DNA of 18,664 nt from the NCBI GenBank assembly GCA_044868295.1, contig JBIOWF010000197.1, positions 1-18,664 of the forward strand. Direction: 5' to 3'. The notes under the pieces were generated by a model. It searched no databases, was not told the origin of the DNA, and worked only from the letters and a program-made list of their open reading frames with translations. Shown here one piece after another: positions 13,845 to 18,664 of this stretch. Position numbers and translations under genes: made by a program. This DNA is from JBIOWF01 sp044868295. GTDB taxonomy: Bacteria; Actinomycetota; Actinomycetes; Streptosporangiales; Streptosporangiaceae. How positions within the stretch are numbered: position 1 is the first letter of the stretch; every line of letters starts with the position of its first letter.

Positions 13845-15206
13845 ATGCGCGTACTCATCCAGCTCCGCCCCTCCCCCGACCTGGTCGCCGCCGTCGCCGA
13901 CCCCTCGGTGGTGGCCACGACCTCGGATGTCGCCGACGGACTGCCGGGGGTCGTCCTGGACCACTCGTTCACCCCGGTCGCGGTGCCGCGCCCGGTTCCC
14001 GCGGCGGTGGGCGGCGACCCGCTCTCGCTGAACCAGCCGCTGATCTTCTCCCTCTCCCCCGACGACGCCTCGGTCGTCGTCCGCGGCGAGGTCGCCGACG
14101 ACGAGATATCCACCCGCGTCTCCCTGCTGCCGGCCAGCCGCAGGGACGTGGTCGCGGTGTACGCCGACCCGGTCATCGAGACCACGCTGACGTGCGGCGG
14201 CGACGCGCCCGTGGGCGACTGGCACGACGTCGAGGCGCTGCTGCGCGTGGCCGAACTGCAGGCCGAAGGGCTCGACGGCAGCGGCGTCGCCCTGGCCGTG
14301 ACCGACACCGGGATCAACGCCGCCCACGTCACCAAGGTCATGGGCCGTGGCATGACGATGGACAAGGAGCGCAGCTGGTCCCCCTCCGGAGTCGTCGGCG
14401 AGGCCGGCGGGTTCGACGTCGACCACGGCACCATGTGCGCCTTCGACACGCTCATCGCCGCGCCGCGGGCCTCGCTCATCGACATCCCGGTCCTGCTGTC
14501 GCGGCGGCCGGGCGGTTCCGCGCTCGACGGCCTGCTGTCCGACGCGGTCGCCGCCTACGCCCACCTCCGCACCGTCCTGGAGGCGCAGCCGCCCGCCACC
14601 CGCTCGCTCGTGGTCAGCAACAGCTGGGGATCGTTCTCGCCGAAGTGGGACTTCCCGCCCGGTCACCCCGGCAACTACTCCGACAATCCCGCCCACCCGT
14701 TCAACCTGATCGTCGGCAGCCTGGCCCAGGCGGGGGCGGACGTCCTCTTCGCGGCGGGCAACTGCGGCGCGCAGTGCCAGGACGGCCGGTGCGCCTACCC
14801 CGACCGGCCCATCGTGGGCGCCAACTCGCACGGGCGCGTGCTGTCCATCGGCGGCGTCGACACCACCGGGGAACGTGTCGGCTACTCGTCACAGGGGCCC
14901 GGACGGCTCACCACGCGCAAACCGGACCTCTGCACCTACACGCACTTCTCGGGTTCCAAGGCATTCGGCGACGACCAGCCGGATTCGGGCACGTCGGCGG
15001 CCTGCCCGGTGGCGGCCGGCCTGGTCGCCGCGATCCGCACCCAGTGGCCCTCGGCGGCGCTCTCGCCGAGCCAGCTTCGCTCGCTGCTCCGCCGCACCGC
15101 CGATGATCGCAGCGACGTGGGGTACGACTACGACTACGGATACGGCGTCGTGGATGTCGCCGGCATCATCGCCGCCCTGCGACGCAGGGCCCGAAGAGTG
15201 GCGTGA
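13845..15206 (+). CDS. S8 family serine peptidase (subtilase), no signal peptide
   Basis: A subtilisin-like protease of 453 residues. The catalytic triad is present: Asp154 (AVTDTGIN), His194 (DVDHGTM) and Ser384 (SGTSAACPVAAG), with oxyanion Asn306 (FAAGNCG). The first ~130 residues (MRVLIQLRPSPD to VVAVYADPVIE) form a separate domain that may act as an intramolecular propeptide. There is no signal peptide and no C-terminal anchor, so the enzyme should be cytosolic, unlike most bacterial subtilases. Six Cys residues lie in the catalytic part, four clustered at 307-363 (NCGAQCQDGRC and DLCTY). I chose the ATG at 13845 with GGGG eight bases upstream; the GTG at 13836 would add three residues. 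The next gene starts four bases after its stop and is probably its partner. Confidence 0.92.
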   Translation: MRVLIQLRPSPDLVAAVADPSVVATTSDVADGLPGVVLDHSFTPVAVPRPVPAAVGGDPLSLNQPLIFSLSPDDASVVVRGEVADDEISTRVSLLPASRRDVVAVYADPVIETTLTCGGDAPVGDWHDVEALLRVAELQAEGLDGSGVALAVTDTGINAAHVTKVMGRGMTMDKERSWSPSGVVGEAGGFDVDHGTMCAFDTLIAAPRASLIDIPVLLSRRPGGSALDGLLSDAVAAYAHLRTVLEAQPPATRSLVVSNSWGSFSPKWDFPPGHPGNYSDNPAHPFNLIVGSLAQAGADVLFAAGNCGAQCQDGRCAYPDRPIVGANSHGRVLSIGGVDTTGERVGYSSQGPGRLTTRKPDLCTYTHFSGSKAFGDDQPDSGTSAACPVAAGLVAAIRTQWPSAALSPSQLRSLLRRTADDRSDVGYDYDYGYGVVDVAGIIAALRRRARRVA

Positions 15207-15210
15207 GCAC

Positions 15211-15459
15211 ATGATTCTGATCACCGTACGGCTCCCGCGCGGCGCGACCCTCGAGGCCGCCATGCGGAAGCTCAAGCTGTCCGAGGAGGAGGTGGACCTC
15301 GACTACGGCCTGGTGCCCATCGACCCCGATTCGGGCCTGTACGGCCTGCGCGTGACCGAGGAGGCGGGTCACCGGGCCGGTGCCACGGCCACCGATTCCG
15401 ACGGCTACGCGGGCCCGTGGTCCGATCCCCGCATCGAGCCGTACGGGCCGCCTCAATGA
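15211..15459 (+). CDS. Small 82-residue protein coupled to the subtilase, unknown function
   Basis: The ATG lies four bases after the subtilase stop, so the two are surely co-transcribed and probably translationally coupled. The sequence starts MILITVRLPRGATLEAAM and continues RKLKLSEEEVDLDYGLVPID, then SGLYGLRVTEEAG, with a polar Gly-rich tail (HRAGATATDSDGYAGPWSDP) ending RIEPYGPPQ. The order strand, helix, strand, strand over the first ~50 residues resembles half of a ferredoxin-like propeptide/inhibitor fold (I9 type), which suggests a trans-acting inhibitor, chaperone or substrate of the subtilase. That is inference; I do not recognise a named family. No signal peptide or Cys. Confidence 0.78.
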   Translation: MILITVRLPRGATLEAAMRKLKLSEEEVDLDYGLVPIDPDSGLYGLRVTEEAGHRAGATATDSDGYAGPWSDPRIEPYGPPQ

Positions 15460-15464
15460 CATGC

Positions 15465-15502
15465 GGTCAGGCTGATCCCGCGACGCCGGTTTCAGCCTGA
15501 CC
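15465..15502 (+). terminator. 11-bp stem hairpin after the subtilase operon
   Basis: GGTCAGGCTGA (15465-15475) and TCAGCCTGACC (15492-15502) are perfect inverted copies around a 16-base loop, five bases after the stop of the small gene. This is most simply the operon terminator, without a T-tract. Its right arm ends only 17 bp before the next ATG, so a role as operator for the kinase-like gene is also possible. Confidence 0.7.
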
Positions 15503-15519
15503 CCGGTCATGATGGGCTC

Positions 15520-16092
15520 ATGACGGCGCGGATGTGGGTGGTCGCGGGACCGCCGGGTGCGGGCAAGTCGACGGTCTGCTCGATCCTGCTGGGCCTCCTC
15601 GACCCCGTGCCCGCACTGCTCGACAAGGACACGCTCTACGGGGGCTTCGTCGAGGCCACCCTCGACGCGTACGGCAGGCCGACGGGCGAGCGGGAAGGCC
15701 CCTGGTACGACCAGCACGTCAAGCGGCACGAGTACACAGGCCTGACGGCGACGGCCCGCGAGATCCGCTCGCACGGCTGCCCGGTGATGCTGAGCGGGCC
15801 TTTCACCAGCCAGATCCACGACGCGAATCTGTGGGAGGAGTGGGTGGCCGAGCTGGGCGGCCCCGAGGTCCGCCTTGTGTGGATCCGCTCCGACTCCGCC
15901 TGCCTCAGAGAGCGCCTGATCGCGCGCGGCTCGCCCCGGGACGGCCAGAAGCTGGATCGCTTCGCGGAGTTCCTCACGGCGATCAGGTTCGACGAGCCGC
16001 CCGCCGTGCCGTACGCCGAGATCGACAACCGCATCGGCGCGACGCCCGTGACGGAGCAGATCCGGGCGCTGATCTCACGTCAGCGGGAGTAG
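15520..16092 (+). CDS. P-loop NTPase, small-molecule kinase-like (AAA_33 type)
   Basis: A protein of 190 residues with Walker A GPPGAGKST (10-18) immediately after an N-terminal strand (MWVVA), as in gluconate kinase, chloramphenicol phosphotransferase and zeta-toxin-like kinases. Asp35 in LLDKDTLYGGF is a likely substrate or Mg-binding residue. A second strand (CPVMLSGPF) and VRLVWIRSD, followed by RERLIARGSPRDGQKLDRFAEF, form the Arg-rich lid region of such kinases. The C-terminal VPYAEIDNRIG fits the nucleotide-binding strand near the end. The substrate cannot be told. There is no antitoxin-like partner gene, so a toxin role is not favoured. Start at 15520, with 15532 as an alternative. 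The last 13 bp overlap the converging rpsD. Confidence 0.85.
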   Translation: MTARMWVVAGPPGAGKSTVCSILLGLLDPVPALLDKDTLYGGFVEATLDAYGRPTGEREGPWYDQHVKRHEYTGLTATAREIRSHGCPVMLSGPFTSQIHDANLWEEWVAELGGPEVRLVWIRSDSACLRERLIARGSPRDGQKLDRFAEFLTAIRFDEPPAVPYAEIDNRIGATPVTEQIRALISRQRE

Positions 16093-16694
16093 TGCTCGAC
16101 GACGAGCTGCTCGTCCACGGGGACCGCGACCTGCTCGCGCAGGGGGCGGTCGAGCAGGGTGAACCGCAGTTCCTTGTGGTCCACCGCCAGGTAGGGCGCG
16201 ATCCGCTCGTCGGCGTAGATCCCCTCGGCCGCCGCCACGAACGGCTGCATCGCGCGGGACCTGGGCCGCACGCCGATCACCTGGCCGGGTTTGACGAGAT
16301 AGCTGGGGATGTCCACCTTGCGGCCGTCCACGGTGATGTGGCCGTGGTTGATGTACTGCCGGGCGGCGTAGATCGACGGCGCCAGCCCGGCGCGCAGGAC
16401 GAGCGAGGCGAGCCGGGTTTCGAGGAGGACCACCAGCTCCTCACCCGACCGGCCGGGGCGGCGCAGGGCGAGGTCCCAATAGCGGCGCAACTGCTTCTCG
16501 GACACGTCGTAATACCAGCGCAGCTTCTGCTTCTCCAGCAGCCGCACGCCGTAGTCGCCGGTGCTGCGCCGGTTGGTCTTGCGGCCGTGCTCGCCCGGCG
16601 GGTAGGGGCGCTCCTCGAAATACTTCACCGCCTTGCGGGTCAGCGGGACGCCCGCCCGTCGCGACAGCCGCACCTTGGGCCCTGTGTAGCGCAT
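16080..16694 (-). CDS. rpsD: 30S ribosomal protein S4
   Basis: A primary 16S rRNA-binding and assembly protein, 204 residues. Recognisable parts are RYTGPKVRLSRRAG, KYFEERPYPPGEHGRK, YGVRLLEKQKLRWYYDVSEKQLRRY, the S4 RNA-binding domain (about 92-155; RLASLVLRAGLAPSIYAARQYINHGHITVDGRKVDIPSY) and the ending DEQLVVEHYSR. It contains no Cys, so it is the zinc-free form, as in Streptomyces. The gene is not next to rpsM, rpsK or rpoA, which also fits the solitary rpsD of Streptomyces. The ATG at 16692-16694 has GAGGGG five bases upstream and is preferred over a GTG at 16700, whose ribosome site would have no spacing. It shares its promoter region with an iron box and a DUF2470 gene. Confidence 0.95.
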   Translation of the reverse strand: MRYTGPKVRLSRRAGVPLTRKAVKYFEERPYPPGEHGRKTNRRSTGDYGVRLLEKQKLRWYYDVSEKQLRRYWDLALRRPGRSGEELVVLLETRLASLVLRAGLAPSIYAARQYINHGHITVDGRKVDIPSYLVKPGQVIGVRPRSRAMQPFVAAAEGIYADERIAPYLAVDHKELRFTLLDRPLREQVAVPVDEQLVVEHYSR

Positions 16695-16710
16695 GTCCAC
16701 CCCTCTGTGG

Positions 16711-16746
16711 TTAGGTAACCCTTACTAAGGCAAGACTAACCTTAGT
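16711..16746. promoter_or_regulatory. DtxR/IdeR-type iron box in a divergent promoter
   Basis: TAAGGCAAGACTAACCTTA (16726-16744) matches 14 of 19 positions of the IdeR/DmdR1 consensus TTAGGTTAGGCTAACCTAA, with the TNAGG-N9-CCTNA spacing exact. The flanks extend it to a perfect ACTAAGG-N9-CCTTAGT dyad (16724-16746). A partly overlapping, weaker match (12 of 19) begins at 16711. IdeR-type repressors often bind as two dimers on such overlapping sites. The patch is AT-rich and lies 17 bp or more from the rpsD start and 24 bp from the DUF2470 start. Confidence 0.75.
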
Positions 16747-16770
16747 AGATGCCGAACCTCAAGGAGAGTC

Positions 16771-17490
16771 ATGCAGCATCCCGTCACGGCTCCCCCGATT
16801 CCCGAGCGGATCAGGACCCTCGCCGCCGGCGCCGCGCCCACACATGTGTCGGTGGCGGGGACCGAGATCCCCGCGAGCCCCGCGAGGGGCGGCGTCGACC
16901 CGCGGGGCCGCCCGGTGCTGCTGGTCAAGCCCGGCGAGGTTTTGTACGGCGCGGCCCACGACACCGTGGCGACCGTCGACCTGCTGGCGACCCGTGAGCT
17001 CGGCGGCGTGGCGCACCCACGCGGCCTGCTCAAGGTGCAGGGGTGGGCCACGGCCGTACCGGCCCCGGAGGCGCGGGAGACCGCGGTCGCGATCGCGGAG
17101 CGGTGCCCCGACGAGGATCTGTTCGCGGCCCTGGAGGGCCAGGGACCGCGGCTGCTCCGGCTGGACGTCGCCCAGGTGATCTACCTCGCCGGCCACGAGT
17201 CGGGCGTGCTCGACGCCGACGACTATCTCGGCGCGGCCCCCGACCCGTTCGCCGATGTGGCCGAGCGCATGCTGCACCACGTCAACGAGTCGCACCGGGC
17301 CCGGCTCCGGCACGCGGTCGCCCGCCTGCTCGGGGAACCCGGGGCCGACGCGTGGCTGTGGGAGCTCGACCGCTACGGCGCCACGGTGAAATCCGGCGCC
17401 GACCGGCTGATCAGGCTTCCCTGGCCCTCCCCCGTCACCTCAGGCGAGGCGCTGGAGCGCGCCCTCGCCTGTCTCGTGTGCCCTCACTGA
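16771..17490 (+). CDS. DUF2470 domain protein, HugZ-like, probable iron/heme utilisation
   Basis: A protein of 239 residues. The N-terminal part (about 8-150) has the strand pattern of the split-barrel FMN-binding/pyridoxamine-oxidase-like fold (RIRTLAAGAAPTHVSVAG, then RPVLLVKPGEVLYGAAHD, VATVDLLATRELGG, GLLKVQGWATAVPAPE and LLRLDVAQVIYLAGHESGVLDADDY). The C-terminal DUF2470 domain (about 158-235) has AERMLHHVNESHRARLRHAV and YGATVKSGADRLIRLPWPSPV. This two-domain build is that of the HugZ/HutZ heme-degrading proteins, although activity on heme is not shown for actinobacterial versions. AAGGAG lies four bases before the ATG. The upstream iron box predicts repression when iron is plentiful. 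Two Cys near the end (ALACLVCPH) are unusual. Confidence 0.85.
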   Translation: MQHPVTAPPIPERIRTLAAGAAPTHVSVAGTEIPASPARGGVDPRGRPVLLVKPGEVLYGAAHDTVATVDLLATRELGGVAHPRGLLKVQGWATAVPAPEARETAVAIAERCPDEDLFAALEGQGPRLLRLDVAQVIYLAGHESGVLDADDYLGAAPDPFADVAERMLHHVNESHRARLRHAVARLLGEPGADAWLWELDRYGATVKSGADRLIRLPWPSPVTSGEALERALACLVCPH

Positions 17491-18635
17491 TGCGTGGCGT
17501 CGATCGCGTCGGCGGAGAGGATGCGGTCGATGACCATGAGCGCGCAGCCGGTGATCCCGGCGCCGGGGCCGAGGCGGCTGCGCTCGATCCGCAGGCTCCG
17601 GGTCGCCAGCTGGGTCGAGCGCTGGTAGACGACCTCCCGGACGCCTGAGACCAGCGGCTGGAACATCTCGGCCACGTCTCCCCCGAGCACCACGATGGCG
17701 GGGTTGAGCAGGTTGACGGCCGTGGAGATGACCTCGCCGAGCCGGCGGCCGGCCAGCCGTACGACGGCCATGGTCTCGGCGTCGCCCGCGCGGACCAGGG
17801 CGGCCACGTCGGCGAGTGACAGGACGTCACGGCCCTTGGCCCGCAGGTCGCGCAGAATGGCGGTGCCGCTGGCCACCGAGTCGACGCAGTCGACGTTGCC
17901 GCACCGGCAGAGCACGCCCCCGCCGTCCCTGACCGGGATGTGACCGATCTCCCCGGCCGCGCCGAGAGCGCCGCGCAGGATGGTCCCGCCGGAGATCACT
18001 CCGGCGCCGATCCGGGTCGAGACCTTCACGAACAGCAGGTCGCCGAGCTCGCCGGCGTAGGCCATGCGGTGCTCGCCCATGGCGATGACGTTGACGTCGT
18101 TGTCGACGAGCACGGGCACCGGGAACCGCTCGGCGATGACCGGCGGGATCACCACGCCCGTCCAGCTCGCCATCACCCGGGCCGATTCGGTACGGCCCGC
18201 GGCGAACTCGACGGTCGCCGGGACGCCGATCCCGACGCCGACGACGGGGCCGCGGCCGTCGAGCAGCTTGTCCCACATGTCCATGACCAGCGGCAGCACG
18301 ACGTCGGGACCCTCCTCGACGTCGATGTCGAGGTCGGTGCGCAGCAGCGCCTGCCCGGCGAGGTCACAGATCGCGATCTGGGTACGGCCGGCGCCCAAGG
18401 AGGCGACGAGGACCAGGCCTCCGGCGGCGTTGAAACGAAGACGGACGGGCGGCCGCCCGCCGGTGGAGGGTCCCTCGGCGTCCTCGACGATCAGGCCGCG
18501 CTGGAGCAGCTCGGCGGCGCGGTGCGCCACGGCGGGCCGGGAGAGTCCGGTCAGCCGCCCGATCTCGGCACGGGTGGCCGCCTCCCCGCTCCTGATGAGC
18601 TGGAAGACCTCGCCCGTGGTCATTAGTCGTGACAT
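17484..18635 (-). CDS. ROK family transcriptional regulator
   Basis: A sugar-responsive repressor of 383 residues. The N-terminal winged helix (about 5-60; RAEIGRLTGLSRPAVAHRAAELLQRGLI, then STGGRPPVRL) joins the ROK sugar-kinase-like domain. Visible are GVGIGVPATVE, the catalytic-type Asp in LVDNDVNVIAMGEH, the ROK motif LGAAGEIGHIPV and the zinc-binding CRCGNVDC, followed by VNLLNPAIVVLGGDV and GAGITGCALMVID. The motifs look intact, so it may bind or even phosphorylate a sugar, but fused members usually act as regulators. No ribosome site is clear. The ATG at 18633-18635 is chosen; a GTG at 18653 and an ATG at 18623 are possible. Its target operon is probably beyond the right edge. Its end overlaps the DUF2470 gene by 7 bp. 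Confidence 0.92.
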   Translation of the reverse strand: MSRLMTTGEVFQLIRSGEAATRAEIGRLTGLSRPAVAHRAAELLQRGLIVEDAEGPSTGGRPPVRLRFNAAGGLVLVASLGAGRTQIAICDLAGQALLRTDLDIDVEEGPDVVLPLVMDMWDKLLDGRGPVVGVGIGVPATVEFAAGRTESARVMASWTGVVIPPVIAERFPVPVLVDNDVNVIAMGEHRMAYAGELGDLLFVKVSTRIGAGVISGGTILRGALGAAGEIGHIPVRDGGGVLCRCGNVDCVDSVASGTAILRDLRAKGRDVLSLADVAALVRAGDAETMAVVRLAGRRLGEVISTAVNLLNPAIVVLGGDVAEMFQPLVSGVREVVYQRSTQLATRSLRIERSRLGPGAGITGCALMVIDRILSADAIDATHQ

Positions 18636-18664
18636 CAGGCAGAAGTGAAGCACAACTGGTTACC

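Noticed and set aside
15520..16092. Zeta-type toxin of a toxin-antitoxin pair
   Set aside because: There is no small antitoxin gene upstream in the same operon; the preceding small protein belongs with the subtilase and is separated by a hairpin.
16080..16694. Zinc-starvation paralog of S4 under Zur control
   Set aside because: The upstream site fits the DtxR/IdeR iron consensus, not a Zur box, and actinobacterial S4 such as that of Streptomyces is Cys-free anyway.

Overview
The window comes from a high-GC Gram-positive actinobacterium, most likely in or near the Streptosporangiaceae (Nonomuraea, Streptosporangium or Microbispora type). The evidence is strong G/C bias at third codon positions, frequent GTG starts, several starts with weak or no Shine-Dalgarno sequence, and the gene families present: DUF3052, actinobacterial YcnI, a multi-pass LytR-CpsA-Psr protein, a DtxR/IdeR-type iron box and a ROK repressor. 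There are no tRNA or rRNA genes, no CRISPR array and no intact insertion sequence. The family assignment is from gene content and style only, not from a database search.

Layout. Positions 1-161 hold the start of a minus-strand gene cut by the edge. Positions 281-3158 (+) hold a DUF3052 gene followed by a three-gene ABC-2 exporter (two ABC2_membrane_6-type permeases and an ATPase). The first permease has no usable start codon in its own frame. Positions 3067-3546 (-) and 3649-4332 (+) are divergent small membrane proteins. Position 4443 starts a YcnI (DUF1775) copper-binding surface protein, closed by a strong hairpin at 5186-5235 that probably serves both strands.

Positions 5246-10719 look like one functional block. 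A LolA/RseB-fold exported protein, an ABC ATPase and an ABC-2 permease run leftward from 8469. A CutR/CutS-like response regulator and histidine kinase run rightward from 8709. The shared 239-bp gap holds four tandem 29-30 bp repeats on the LolA side and, on the regulator side, an operator of four CTGAGA/TCTCAG hexamers spaced about one helical turn apart. I infer an envelope-sensing two-component system controlling the export operon.

Positions 10758-11627 (-) hold a LysR regulator. Where its divergent target would be expected there is an AT-rich patch with a LysR-type box, joined to the C-terminal remnant of a zinc metallopeptidase (to 12086). A multi-pass LytR-CpsA-Psr enzyme follows at 12221-13750. 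Next is a cytosolic-looking subtilase (13845-15206) with a tightly linked 82-residue protein of unknown function, the most interesting unexplained pair here. A P-loop kinase-like protein (15520) converges on a solitary rpsD (16694-16080). The rpsD leader shares a divergent gap carrying an iron box with a DUF2470/HugZ-like gene (16771-17490), and a ROK repressor (18635-17484) converges on that gene. The region is compact: three convergent gene pairs overlap at their ends, by 92, 13 and 7 bp.
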